64,000 nucleotides of DNA from an uncultured Pseudomonadales bacterium (GCA_958296025.1 OY282430.1:3710477-3774476); one strand, 5' to 3'. Shown: positions 27,519 through 36,660, numbered from the stretch's first letter. Program-made: numbers and translations. Notes: generated by a model not told the origin, from the sequence alone.

Positions 27519-28265
27519 ATGGGTGATCGAAAGGCTTACCAAGCGGCTTACTACCAGCGGAACAAGGGCAGGCTGAACGCCAGGAAAGCCGCAGCCCGCC
27601 GCACAACAAAGGCTGCCAACGGCAGCGCCAAGCTCAACGCTCCGAAGTTCACCGGCGCAAAGGCCGCCAAGGCCATATCCGACTGGAGCGCCCGAAATCT
27701 TGTTGTCCCAACACCCCCCCGACAAGGGGAACCCTTCCGCTTGTCGGGTTGGCAATCGTCTTGGCTTCAAGACGCATTCGCTCCGGGCGTCAAGGAGGCC
27801 GCGCTGTCGATAGCCAGGCGCAACGGCAAGTGCTTCCTAATCGCCGTTGTGTTGCTCGCGCACCTATGCGGGCCGTTGACCAAGGCGAACTGGCGGTCAG
27901 CCGTCGTCAGCTTGACCGGCAAGCTCGCATCCGAACTGCGGGAGGCCGTTCGCCAGATTGCCGAAGCAAGCGGCTTGGCCGATGAAATCGAAGTGGGGGC
28001 CAGCCCGGTTCCGGGCTTCATATTGGGCCAGCAGGGAACCCGCGTTGACATTCTCGCAGCCGACAAGTCAAGCGGACACGCCATCGGCATTGACCTTGGC
28101 GTTTGCGACGAGACCGGCTTGCTTGAAAACGGCCAACTCTACAACTCACTGCTTTCAGCCACAGGCGGAAGGGACGGCAGGGTTTTCTCGATCAGCATCC
28201 GGGGAGACAGTGAAATCTTTGAGCGCATCCGTGAGCGCAGGGAATCCCCGGCCGTTTACTGGTAA
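27519..28265 (+). CDS. Phage terminase large subunit, truncated ATPase half
   Basis: This 248-residue product looks like the N-terminal ATPase half of a Terminase_1-type TerL. It has FRLSGWQSSWLQDAF (usual RPWQ..W region), then IARRNGKC at the Walker A position and DLGVCDETGLL at the Walker B position, then VFSISIRGDSEIF, a stretch common after the ATPase core. Walker A has Cys where Ser or Thr is needed. The protein stops after RRESPAVYW, and the C-terminal nuclease domain is absent, so intact TerL length (about 500-600) is not reached. It is probably a dead prophage remnant. It opens with a Lys/Arg/Ala-rich stretch. Confidence 0.7.
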   Translation: MGDRKAYQAAYYQRNKGRLNARKAAARRTTKAANGSAKLNAPKFTGAKAAKAISDWSARNLVVPTPPRQGEPFRLSGWQSSWLQDAFAPGVKEAALSIARRNGKCFLIAVVLLAHLCGPLTKANWRSAVVSLTGKLASELREAVRQIAEASGLADEIEVGASPVPGFILGQQGTRVDILAADKSSGHAIGIDLGVCDETGLLENGQLYNSLLSATGGRDGRVFSISIRGDSEIFERIRERRESPAVYW

Positions 28266-28468
28266 GAGAGACTTGGCTGTTCTGAGTACCGCGTCCCGCA
28301 AGGGCTCCGGCGCGGTCAGAAATATTTTTTACCCCAAGTCAACTGCCGCATGGGGGCTGGATTGTCCCTCAAAAGGTGGGCGGAGCGCCTTAAGCGGGCC
28401 ACCATGCCGCCTAGAGACAAAGGTTTGGGGCTGATGGGCCGTCTCCGTGGGTGAAGGGCGCAGACCCG

Positions 28469-29656
28469 TCAAGGCAGCAGCGGGCTTGTCTTGGCCTTGG
28501 GGAAGTTCTTCACCCGCTCAAAGAAGGTGGTTTGAGTGATCTCGGTGGGCCACTCTAGGCGCAGGTCCACCCAAAAGCTGTTGTTGGCGTCCCGTCTGAA
28601 GGTCACCGCCGTTAAGTGTTCGAGCTGGCTTAGATCCCTGACGAGAGCATGAACAGGATTTTTCAACGCATTATAGAATTGTCGGGTAGCCGCTATTAGG
28701 GCGCTTAACTCCATCGAATCCTCCCGCAGCAGCAGCTTCAGAATCTCGATTTGGCGCTGGGCGATCACCCGCTTCCTTTTGCTCTGCAATCTGTGGAAGA
28801 GGTCGTACATGGCATCCCGGAACAGCGCCTTTGAGACTTGGGTGCGAATCTCGGCGGACAGCCGTTTGCACTGGAGCGCGATTCCCTTGAGGCCGAGGAC
28901 CAGAAACGGGGTGAGGTCGTGGTTCCGCCGTCGCACCTCCGCCAGCGCGGCGAGATAGTTGTTCTTCTCGTCGTAATAGTAATTGGACATGGCAATGAAC
29001 AGCGCGTCGCGCAGGCCGGCGCGTTGCAGCATCAGGGCCTCCAAGGCCCTTGCCGTTCGCCCGTTGCCGTCCAGAAAGGGATGCATGGCCGCGAAATGGT
29101 AGTGCAGTGCCAAGGCTTGAATCAGCGGATCGTGCTGCAAGTATGGGCCTTGCGCCGCCTTGATGAGCTGTGTGAACGCCTCCACGCACTCGCCGCCGCC
29201 GGCCACGCCCCTGTGCCTTGGCGCACCGAAAGTCACGTTCTGATTTCGCCGCCGGAGTTGGCCGGGCGGACAGTGGTCGTCGTCCGCGTCGGTCACGATC
29301 AGCCGATGAATGTGCTGAATCAAGTCGGCATCGATGGGCGGGGCGCTGGGTAGCTGGGCAATCCAGCGATAAGCCTTGACCGCAGCGCGGGCCTGCCGTT
29401 GCGACCGGGTGAACTGCTCGTCCGGCGTTTCGTCGAGCGCCGCGTCAAGCTCGCGCTCCGTAAAGTCGGCCCCTTCGATCCGGGATGTTCCGGCGACTTC
29501 CCGCTTGAGTTGGATGGCTTGCAGATCCTCCACCCAGCTGCGCTGATAGGGCAGGTCGGTGAGTGCCTGCACCCGCGCCTTCGCTTCGACTAGGGGAGCA
29601 AAGATCGCTTGCGAATCGTAGTGAATCCAGTGCCGTGGAGTGCCGTACTTGATCAT
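28469..29656 (-). CDS. Fic family protein with N-terminal inhibitory helix
   Basis: This 395-residue Fic protein has the active loop HPFLDGNGR (192-200) and an inhibitory motif TSRIEG (57-62) ahead of it, class II architecture. The C-terminal ~130 residues are helical and include a probable winged-helix (QIEILKLLLREDSMELSALI). It is unlike the Fic protein at 0.7-1.8 kb in its ends, so the two are separate acquisitions. It should AMPylate a protein target in the cytoplasm; the target is unknown. The region upstream is AT-rich and carries a 17-bp direct repeat, a possible operator. It sits at the far end of the accessory segment, next to pfp. Confidence 0.9.
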   Translation of the reverse strand: MIKYGTPRHWIHYDSQAIFAPLVEAKARVQALTDLPYQRSWVEDLQAIQLKREVAGTSRIEGADFTERELDAALDETPDEQFTRSQRQARAAVKAYRWIAQLPSAPPIDADLIQHIHRLIVTDADDDHCPPGQLRRRNQNVTFGAPRHRGVAGGGECVEAFTQLIKAAQGPYLQHDPLIQALALHYHFAAMHPFLDGNGRTARALEALMLQRAGLRDALFIAMSNYYYDEKNNYLAALAEVRRRNHDLTPFLVLGLKGIALQCKRLSAEIRTQVSKALFRDAMYDLFHRLQSKRKRVIAQRQIEILKLLLREDSMELSALIAATRQFYNALKNPVHALVRDLSQLEHLTAVTFRRDANNSFWVDLRLEWPTEITQTTFFERVKNFPKAKTSPLLP

Positions 29657-29848
29657 CGCCTTGCTTTCGCTAAATTTTCAGTTCATTTCAATTAAGTTTA
29701 TTATGTATTTATTGAAAATAAAGGGATTTTTAGAAAAAATCGAGAAGATATTTTCAGTTCATTTCAGCCTTATTTCAGCCTCATCGACAACGATACCGAC
29801 CAATATCCGGTTTAACGACAACCTCTGGAGCCGCCCGGCACCGTGCAG
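29657..29848. repeat. AT-rich patch with a 17-bp direct repeat upstream of fic
   Basis: The 17-mer ATTTTCAGTTCATTTCA is exact at 29674-29690 and 29750-29766. TTTCAG recurs at 29752, 29762 and 29773, about one helical turn apart. The DNA from 29670 to 29790 is far AT-richer than the rest of the window. It may hold the promoter and operator for the Fic gene, or mark acquired DNA. Confidence 0.65.
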
Positions 29849-29907
29849 ACCTCGAACGGCACCGGCGACCTAAGCGTCAGCAGAATTGTGCAGGCGGACG
29901 CATCGCG
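29849..29907 (-). pseudogene. Degenerate second copy of the pfp 3' end
   Basis: Bases 29849-29907 align with 29988-30046, the last codons of pfp, starting with ACCTCGAACGGC and continuing through GATTGTGCAGGCGGACG-like sequence in both, with a few changes and small indels. On the minus strand this partly reads VRLHNS where pfp has VRLHNR. It is a remnant left by duplication or by insertion at the 3' end of pfp. Confidence 0.6.
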
Positions 29908-29983
29908 TTAGCCCGGTGCGGCAGGCGTTGATGAGGGTCCGGGGAGAAATAACGGGCGGCATGAGCTGACCTGCCGGTCTCCA

Positions 29984-31243
29984 TCAAACCTCGAACGGCC
30001 CCAGCTTCTTCGGCGTCAGCCGATTGTGCAGGCGGACGTATTGCGGCAGGCCGTTGCGGTAGGGGGGTGGGTCTTCGCCTTCGATCAGGGGCGCCAAGTA
30101 GCGGCGCGCTTTGGCGGTGATGCCGAAGCCATCGGCGCTGAGGTAGCTCTTCGGCATCTTGCGCTCCACATTGGCCACCCGGGAGAGCTTGGCTTCGCCG
30201 ATGGTCCAGCGGTAGGGGGCGTCGCTTAGGCGTTTGATGGTGGGCATTACGGCGTTCTTGCCGGCGAGGGCGAAATCCACCGCGGCTTGGCCCAAGGCGT
30301 AGGCTTGCTCGACGTCCACGGCGGAGGCGATGTGGCGGGCGGAGCGCTGCAGGTAGTCCGCCACCGCCCAATGGTGCTTGTGGCCGAGCTTGCTGCGGAT
30401 CAGGCCGGCGATGAGCGGCGCTAGGCCGCCCAATTGGGCATGGCCAAAGGCGTCCTTGCCGCCGGCCTCGGCGAGCAGCTTGCCATCCTCGTAGCGGGTG
30501 CCCTCGGAGGCCACCACCACGCAGTAGCCGCGCTTCTGCACGGTTTGCCGCACTTTGGCCAGAAAGCGCTCTTGGTGAAAGGGCGCCTCCGGCAGCAGCA
30601 GGATGTGCGGGGGGTCCCCCGGCTTCTCCTGCGCCAAGGCCGCCGCCGCGGCTATCCAGCCGGCGTGCCGGCCCATCACCTCCAGCACAAAGACCTTGGT
30701 GGAGGTCTCCGCCATGGACGCGACGTCCATGGCGGCTTCCCGGGTAGAGGTGGCAACGTACTTCGCCACGGAGCCGAAGCCGGGGCAGCAGTCCGTAAAC
30801 GGCAGGTCGTTATCGACGGTCTTGGGGATGCCGATAGCGGTGACGGGGTAGTCGAGCCGGGCGCTCAGCAGGGAGACCTTGTGCGCCGTGTCCTGGGAGT
30901 CCCCGCCGCCGTTGTAGAAGAAGTAGCGAATGCCGTGGGCGGCGAATACGTCGATCAGGCGGCGATACTCGCGCGCTTGCTCGTCAAGGGAGCGCAGTTT
31001 GTAGCGGCAGGAGCCGAAGGCCGCGCCGGGCGTGTGGCGCAAGGCAGCGATGTCGGCGTCGCTCTCTAGGCTGGTGTCTATCAACTCCTCGTGCAGGGCG
31101 CCGAGAATGCCGTTGCGCCCGGCGAAAACCTTGCCAATTCGCTTGGACCGACGTCGGGCGGCTTCGAGCAGGCCGCAGGCGGTGGCGTTGATGACCGCGG
31201 TGACGCCCCCGGACTGGGCATAAAAGGCGTTGCCTGCTGACAT
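29984..31243 (-). CDS. pfp: Pyrophosphate-dependent 6-phosphofructokinase
   Basis: This 419-residue enzyme phosphorylates fructose-6-phosphate with PPi, reversibly, at the key step of glycolysis. It has YNGGGDSQDTA (nucleotide/PPi loop, about 110-120) and PKTVDNDL, where Lys in place of the Gly of ATP-PFK marks PPi use. MGRHAGWIAA and EGTRYEDGK follow. Of two near ATGs, 31243 has GAGGA at a good distance, while 31249 sits one base from it. Together with hppA it would let the cell use PPi in place of ATP. It is convergent with hppA, across an accessory segment that begins at hppA's stop and ends at pfp's. Confidence 0.95.
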   Translation of the reverse strand: MSAGNAFYAQSGGVTAVINATACGLLEAARRRSKRIGKVFAGRNGILGALHEELIDTSLESDADIAALRHTPGAAFGSCRYKLRSLDEQAREYRRLIDVFAAHGIRYFFYNGGGDSQDTAHKVSLLSARLDYPVTAIGIPKTVDNDLPFTDCCPGFGSVAKYVATSTREAAMDVASMAETSTKVFVLEVMGRHAGWIAAAAALAQEKPGDPPHILLLPEAPFHQERFLAKVRQTVQKRGYCVVVASEGTRYEDGKLLAEAGGKDAFGHAQLGGLAPLIAGLIRSKLGHKHHWAVADYLQRSARHIASAVDVEQAYALGQAAVDFALAGKNAVMPTIKRLSDAPYRWTIGEAKLSRVANVERKMPKSYLSADGFGITAKARRYLAPLIEGEDPPPYRNGLPQYVRLHNRLTPKKLGPFEV

Positions 31244-31341
31244 GGACATTCCTCGGAGGTCGAAACGCGAATGGTCCGTCCTAAATGGAGGCTGGACATT
31301 CTAGTGCCATTCGGCCTGGAAGAATCTATCATGGACGCATC

Positions 31342-31851
31342 ATGGGGATCGTATTGTTATTCTTCTGCGGCGTGTGCCTGTTCCGCTTCAGCCCGGAAAT
31401 CGCCCCAAAGCATCCTTGGATAGCGATGATGGTGCTGGCTGGAAACCTGAGCGTGGGCATCATCGCCCCGGTCCTCATCACGGAGGATCCGGGGATCAAG
31501 ATCGCCACAGGGGTGTTCGTGTCCACCGCAGTTTCGGTCGGCATGATCCGCCTCGCCTGTTACCTACGGGGCTTTAGCGAGCGGTTCATGCAAACCCTCG
31601 TCACTTGGCTTGGCTGCGATCTCGTGCTCACCGCCATGTTTGCCCTGACCATGGGAATTCCTTCCCTACTGCTAGAGCCCAACGTCGGCACCACGGTCTT
31701 CGTCGGCAGCCTGTTCGCCATCTGGTCGGTGTCCGTGCTCGGCTTCATCCTGTCCAAGGCGCTGAGCCTGCACATGGTGCTGGGCGTCGGCTTCGCGTTC
31801 ACCATCCTACTGGTCGGCGCCGGCCTTGGGATGATCGCCAGCGGCGGATGA
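31342..31851 (+). CDS. Small polytopic membrane protein
   Basis: This 169-residue protein has about five hydrophobic segments, beginning MGIVLLFFCGVCLF and including VLAGNLSVGIIAPVLI, MFALTMGIPSLLL, GSLFAIWSVSVLGFIL and GVGFAFTILLVGAGLG. No catalytic motif is seen and I do not recognise the family. The ATG at 31342 starts at the first membrane segment. Its stop codon overlaps the mpl start (ATGA at 31848), so the two are translationally coupled; a role near cell-wall recycling is inferred from that only. It is divergent from pfp. Confidence 0.75.
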   Translation: MGIVLLFFCGVCLFRFSPEIAPKHPWIAMMVLAGNLSVGIIAPVLITEDPGIKIATGVFVSTAVSVGMIRLACYLRGFSERFMQTLVTWLGCDLVLTAMFALTMGIPSLLLEPNVGTTVFVGSLFAIWSVSVLGFILSKALSLHMVLGVGFAFTILLVGAGLGMIASGG

Positions 31852-33236
31852 AGATCTACTTCCTCGGCATCGCCGGCACCCTGATGGGCAGCTTGGCGCA
31901 ACTGGCCAAGCAGCAGGGGCACGAGGTTTCCGGGTCGGACAAGGGCATCTATCCGCCGATGAGCGACTTGCTGGCCGTGGCCGGCATCAGAGTCCACGAG
32001 GGTTTCGAACCGTCGCAATTGCGCCCTGCACCGGATTTGGTGGTGATCGGCAACGCCCGACTGCCCCGGGGGGTGGATTCCGTGGAATGCATCCTGAACC
32101 AAGGGCTGCCCTACGTCTCCGGCGCCGAATGGCTCGGCACCAACGTACTGCAGGGACGTTGGGTGCTGGCGGTGTCCGGCACCCACGGCAAGACCACCAC
32201 CACCGCCATGCTGGCCTGGATATTGGAACGGGCCGGGCTCAAGCCTGGTTATCTGATCGGCGGCGCCCCGAAGAATTTTGAGCACTCCGCCCGCCTCGGC
32301 GACGCACCCTTCTTCGTGACCGAAGCGGACGAGTACGACTGCTCCTACTTCGACCGCCGCGCCAAGTTCGTTCACTACCGGCCGCGCACCCTCATCATCA
32401 ACAACCTGGAGTACGACCACGCCGACATCTTCCCGGATCTGAACGCCATCAAGGCGCAGTTCCGGCAATTGCTGCGCACCGTGCCGGGACAGGGGTGCAT
32501 CGTCGCACCGGGTGGCCAGGAGAACGTCAACGACCTGCTGCGTCGGAGTTGCTGGACCCCGGTGGTACGCGTCGGCACCACCGCCAAGGCACCGGTGCCC
32601 ACCGACACAGGCGACCTTTGGTCGGCGCAAGACGCCGCCAAGGACGGCGGGGAATTCGATGTCTGCCTGAACGGCAGGGCCCTCGGTCGCGTGGCTTGGC
32701 CGCTGTTGGGAGCACACAACATCGCCAACGCCTTGGGCGCTCTGGCCGCCGCCCACCACGCCGGGGTTCGCCCACAAACGGCCATTGAAGCCTTAGGGGC
32801 ATTCGCCGGCGTGAAGCGGCGCCTGGATGTGATCGCGGAAATCGGCGAAGCCACCCTGTACGACGACTTCGCCCACCATCCCACGGCCATCCGCACCACC
32901 TTGCAGGGCTTGCGCAACAGGGTCGGCAACGATGAGATCATCGCTATCGTCGAACCGCGCACCCACACCATGTCCTTGGGCATCCTGCAGCAGGATTTGG
33001 CCACCTGTTGCGCCCCCGCCGATCAGGTGGTCTGGTTCCGCGGCGCCAACATCCGCTGGGATCTCGGCGCCTTGGTGAAGGCCTGCGTGGTTCCGGCGCG
33101 TCAGTTCTCCAACATGGCGCGGCTGGTGGACTGGGTGTGCGAGTTGCCGAAGCGGCGGCGGCACCTCGTCATCATGTCCAACGGCGGCTTCAACAACATC
33201 TACGAAGAACTCCCCGCCGCCCTGCGCAGCCGTTAG
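31848..33236 (+). CDS. mpl: UDP-N-acetylmuramate:L-alanyl-gamma-D-glutamyl-meso-diaminopimelate ligase
   Basis: Mpl reuses the murein tripeptide by ligating it to UDP-MurNAc, feeding the peptidoglycan pathway. The 462-residue protein has the MurC-like N-terminus KIYFLGIAGTLMG with AQLAKQQGHEVSGSDKG, the ATP loop GTHGKTTT (111-118), EADEYDCSYFD, and YDDFAHHPTAI. The IYPPMSD and ADEYD...HYRP features separate Mpl from MurC. It overlaps the upstream membrane gene by 4 bp. This enzyme is typical of gammaproteobacteria. Confidence 0.95.
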   Translation: MKIYFLGIAGTLMGSLAQLAKQQGHEVSGSDKGIYPPMSDLLAVAGIRVHEGFEPSQLRPAPDLVVIGNARLPRGVDSVECILNQGLPYVSGAEWLGTNVLQGRWVLAVSGTHGKTTTTAMLAWILERAGLKPGYLIGGAPKNFEHSARLGDAPFFVTEADEYDCSYFDRRAKFVHYRPRTLIINNLEYDHADIFPDLNAIKAQFRQLLRTVPGQGCIVAPGGQENVNDLLRRSCWTPVVRVGTTAKAPVPTDTGDLWSAQDAAKDGGEFDVCLNGRALGRVAWPLLGAHNIANALGALAAAHHAGVRPQTAIEALGAFAGVKRRLDVIAEIGEATLYDDFAHHPTAIRTTLQGLRNRVGNDEIIAIVEPRTHTMSLGILQQDLATCCAPADQVVWFRGANIRWDLGALVKACVVPARQFSNMARLVDWVCELPKRRRHLVIMSNGGFNNIYEELPAALRSR

Positions 33237-33360
33237 ACTCGGCGCTTGTGCATGCGGAGAAGTTCATGGACAGCGCAGCCCTTGGGTCCGGCGCCCCATG
33301 CCGTTCGGCCGGCAGCGGCGATCCATTCGGCCCTTCACCGTCGATGAAGCGCCAGGCACC

Positions 33361-33555
33361 ATGAGCCGGGGGCACTTCATCGCCATCGGCGTGGCGGCTT
33401 CCTTTTTCGGCCTGTTGGCGCTGCTCGGCTGGCTGACGGCGCGGGATGCGGTGACGCCGCAGATGGCCGTGCTTATGGGCATCGGGCTGTTCGGCCTCTA
33501 TGTGGGCTTCGGCATCCTCATCGGCGTGTATCGGTTGATTAACCGGTTGGACTGA
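33361..33555 (+). CDS. Small two-helix membrane protein
   Basis: This 64-residue protein has two membrane segments, HFIAIGVAASFFGLLALLGW and AVLMGIGLFGLYVGFGILIG, with a charged end RLINRLD. The ATG at 33361 is chosen over an upstream start because it begins the membrane unit; its ribosome-binding site is weak. No family is recognised. It lies between mpl and polB. Confidence 0.6.
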   Translation: MSRGHFIAIGVAASFFGLLALLGWLTARDAVTPQMAVLMGIGLFGLYVGFGILIGVYRLINRLD

Positions 33556-33652
33556 GGGCGGCGACCAACGAGGGGCGAGCGGGCGGCTAAAACCGACTTG
33601 GGGCGCCAATAGCCCTCCGTTGTGAAAAACTTGGCGGCACAGGAAGAACGCC

Positions 33653-36031
33653 ATGCCCACTGCCAAGGACTACGGTCCCTCGGAACGCGGCTTCATCCTT
33701 CAGGCCAGCTACCGCATCGCCCAAGTGGACCGCCCGGGTTCGCCGCCGGAAGCGGCGCCGGTGGTTCACCTCTACGGCGTTCTGGAGCAGGGCGAAACCT
33801 TCCTAGTGCGGGACCGCCGGCACAGGCCGCACTTTTTCATTCGCGAACGGGATGCGCTGCGGGCGCATGGGCTGGGAGCGGTGCGTACGGTGCGCTGCGG
33901 GCGCCGCACCTTCGCTGGGGCGCCAGTGTTGCAGGTGGACCTGAGCATCCCCCAGGACACGCCGCCGCTGCGCGAGCGCCTGCACCGGGCCGACATCGAC
34001 ACCTTCGAGGCCGATGTCCGCTTTGCGGTCCGTTACCTGATCGACCGCAACATTCGCGGCGGCTGCGAGATTCGAGGGCCTTGGGCGGCGGGGGCGCGGA
34101 TCGCACGCATCTACGACGACCCCCAACTAAAACCCGCCGAGGCATCCGTAACGCCCTCCGTGTTGTCCTTCGACATCGAAACGGATGCCCAGGCCAAGCG
34201 CCTGCTCGCCATCGCCCTGTACGGATGCGGCCTGGATGAAGTCCATATCGTCGATGCCGCCGGCCGGGACATGCCGAAACGCGCCTACGGCTGGGCGGAT
34301 GAACGGGCCGTCATCGACGCCTTTTGCGCCCGACTGCAGGAGGCGGACCCGGATGTGCTCACCGGCTGGAACGTCATCGACTTCGACCTGACCGTGCTGG
34401 CCCGCATCGCCGCTCGCTTGCGGCTTCCCTTCGAGCTGGGCCGGGACCGGGGCAAGCTGCGGCTGCGCCCGGCGCAGGGATACTTCGGCAGCGCCCAAGC
34501 CAGTGTGCCGGGGCGCTTGGTGCTGGACGGAATCGATCTGGTGCGCGGCGCCTTCATGCGCTTCGACGACCACTCCCTGGACGCCGTGGCCAAAGAAGTG
34601 CTCGGTGAAGGCAAGGTGCGGCTGGCGGAGCAGCCCGCCGCCAACCGCGCCGCCGACATTCAGGCCCGCTATCGGGACAACCTGCCGGCCTTCGCCAAGT
34701 ACGCCCGAACGGACGCTCGCCTCGCGCTGGAGATCATCGAGAAGCTTAACCTAGTCAACCTCGCCGTCGCCCGCAGCCGGCTGACCGGCATGACGCCGGA
34801 TCGGGTGTCCGCCAGCATTGCCTCGTTCGACTTTCTGTACTTGTCGGCTCTGCACAAACGCAGGGTGGTGGCCCCGACGTTGCGTTCCGCCGCCGCCGAA
34901 ACCGCTTCCCGTCGGCAAGCCGGCGGCCATGTGCTCGATCCGGCGACCGGTCTGCACGACAACGTTTGGGTGTTCGACTTCAAGAGCCTGTACCCCAGCC
35001 TGATCCGCACCTTCAACATCGATCCCCTGGGCTTCAGGGCCGACGACGGATCATCGGACGAGTTGATCCGAATATCGTCCAGCACCGCCTTCCGCCGCGG
35101 CGAGGCCATCCTGCCGACCATGCTGGATCGGCTATTTCCGCAGCGCGAGGCAGCGAAAGCCGCCGGCGACGGAGTGGCCTCCCAAGCCATCAAAATCCTG
35201 ATGAATTCCTTCTACGGCGTACTCGGCACCCCGGCCTGCCGCTTCCACAACCCGGCCATCGCCAACGCCATCACCGGTTTGGGTCGCCGTTTTCTGCAAT
35301 GGTCCAAAGCTTGGTTCGAGCAACGCGGCTTCGAGGTGCTGTATGGCGACACGGACAGCCTGTTCGTGTACTCAGGCCTCAATGCCGTTGCACAAGCCAA
35401 GCGCGAGGGGCCGCTTCTGGCCCAAGAACTGAACGCGGCCCTAGCCGCGCACATCCACTCCAATTGGCGGGTGCAAAGCCGCCTGGAGATGGAGTTCGAG
35501 AAGCTCTACGTCAAGCTGTTCCTGCCGTCCGTTCGGCACGGCGGCAGCGGCGCCAGAAAGCGCTACGTCGGCCTGCTGGACGGCCAGCGCGAACCGGAGT
35601 TCACCGGCATGGAGGTGGTGCGGCGGGACTGGACGCCGCTGGCCAAGGACGTGCAGCGGGAACTGTTCGCCCGCCTTTTCGCCGGCCAGCCGGTGGATGG
35701 CTATCTCAAGGAGATGGCGGCGTCCCTACGCCGGGGCGAGTTGGATGACGCGCTCGTTTATCGCAAGGGGTTGCGCAAGAACCTCGCCGCCTACACCGCC
35801 AGCACCCCGCCCCATGTGGTTGCGGCCCGCAAGTCCCGAGACCCCGGCCGGGTGATCGCCTACGTCGTCACCACCGCCGGCCCCGAGCCCTTGGACGCCT
35901 TGCAGCATGAACCGGACCGGGAACACTACCTGCAAAGGCAGGTTCGCCCAGTGGCGGAACCCATCCTCGCCGCCCTAGGCTTGGATTTCGACCGCACGGT
36001 GGGGGACGATCAGCAAATGGAGCTGTTTTGA
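33653..36031 (+). CDS. polB: DNA polymerase II (B family)
   Basis: PolB is a proofreading polymerase used in repair and replication restart, usually SOS-induced. The 792-residue protein has the N-terminal domain, the 3'-5' exonuclease site FDIETD (173-178) with GWNVIDFDL and YARTDARLALEI, then polymerase motifs A (DFKSLYPSLI, ~441-450), B (KILMNSFYGVLG) and C (YGDTDSLF, ~563). Length matches E. coli PolII (783). I did not find a LexA box in the short upstream region, where only ~95 bp separate it from a small membrane gene. All catalytic Asp residues are present. Confidence 0.96.
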   Translation: MPTAKDYGPSERGFILQASYRIAQVDRPGSPPEAAPVVHLYGVLEQGETFLVRDRRHRPHFFIRERDALRAHGLGAVRTVRCGRRTFAGAPVLQVDLSIPQDTPPLRERLHRADIDTFEADVRFAVRYLIDRNIRGGCEIRGPWAAGARIARIYDDPQLKPAEASVTPSVLSFDIETDAQAKRLLAIALYGCGLDEVHIVDAAGRDMPKRAYGWADERAVIDAFCARLQEADPDVLTGWNVIDFDLTVLARIAARLRLPFELGRDRGKLRLRPAQGYFGSAQASVPGRLVLDGIDLVRGAFMRFDDHSLDAVAKEVLGEGKVRLAEQPAANRAADIQARYRDNLPAFAKYARTDARLALEIIEKLNLVNLAVARSRLTGMTPDRVSASIASFDFLYLSALHKRRVVAPTLRSAAAETASRRQAGGHVLDPATGLHDNVWVFDFKSLYPSLIRTFNIDPLGFRADDGSSDELIRISSSTAFRRGEAILPTMLDRLFPQREAAKAAGDGVASQAIKILMNSFYGVLGTPACRFHNPAIANAITGLGRRFLQWSKAWFEQRGFEVLYGDTDSLFVYSGLNAVAQAKREGPLLAQELNAALAAHIHSNWRVQSRLEMEFEKLYVKLFLPSVRHGGSGARKRYVGLLDGQREPEFTGMEVVRRDWTPLAKDVQRELFARLFAGQPVDGYLKEMAASLRRGELDDALVYRKGLRKNLAAYTASTPPHVVAARKSRDPGRVIAYVVTTAGPEPLDALQHEPDREHYLQRQVRPVAEPILAALGLDFDRTVGDDQQMELF

Positions 36032-36155
36032 TCGCCAAGTCCTTGCGCCAGCCTTTCCGCTCGGAGGTTGAATGCGCTGCAAAGCCGAAGTGCTTGACCG
36101 GCACCCGTCCAGCGCCAACAATGACTGCTCCGTCAAACGCTCAGGGGGGGCAGTC

Positions 36156-36602
36156 ATGTCTTTTGAGGAACAGGAGGAATTCCAATACATCGGCTTCTGG
36201 TGGCGAGTTAGCGCAACCATCGTTGACTCCATTCTGCTGGGCATCATCACCGTTCCCATTCTGCTCTATGCATACGGGGATCAATACTGGCAGTCCGAAG
36301 CCTTCATTCGAGGCCCGCTGGACTTCCTTTTGACCTGGGTGGCCCCCGCGATAGCGGTCATCCTGTTCTGGATCTACAAAGCGGCCACTCCGGGGAAAAT
36401 GGCCGTCAGCGCCAAGATAGTGGATGCGCGGACCGGGCAGCGCCCATCGACCGCCCAATTTGTGGGCAGGTACTTCGCCTATTTCGTGTCGGTGTTGCCG
36501 TTGGGCCTCGGCATGCTTTGGGTCGCCTTCGACAAAAGAAAGCAAGGCTGGCATGACAAATTGGCCAGCACCTTGGTGATACGGAACGATGGAGGGAAGT
36601 AA
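36156..36602 (+). CDS. RDD family membrane protein
   Basis: This 148-residue protein starts with a polar stretch, then has GFWWRVSATIVDSILL with Arg and Asp in the first helix, as in RDD proteins. Further helices include FLLTWVAPAIAVILFWIYKA and YFAYFVSVLPLGLGMLWVAF, and ATPGKMAVSAKIVDARTG gives the conserved PGK motif. Roles for this family are poorly known; some act as ion antiporters. The ATG at 36156 starts at the natural polar N-terminus. It ends 58 bp before the glycerophosphodiesterase start. Confidence 0.85.
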   Translation: MSFEEQEEFQYIGFWWRVSATIVDSILLGIITVPILLYAYGDQYWQSEAFIRGPLDFLLTWVAPAIAVILFWIYKAATPGKMAVSAKIVDARTGQRPSTAQFVGRYFAYFVSVLPLGLGMLWVAFDKRKQGWHDKLASTLVIRNDGGK

Positions 36603-36660
36603 GCCGCACGGCTTGGGGTTGGCTAAGCCTCAGGTTTCGTCATGCCGCGGAAAAAGACCA

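Noticed and set aside
31560-32777. A 405-codon minus-strand frame over mpl
   Set aside because: mpl on the plus strand has all family motifs; the antisense frame has none.
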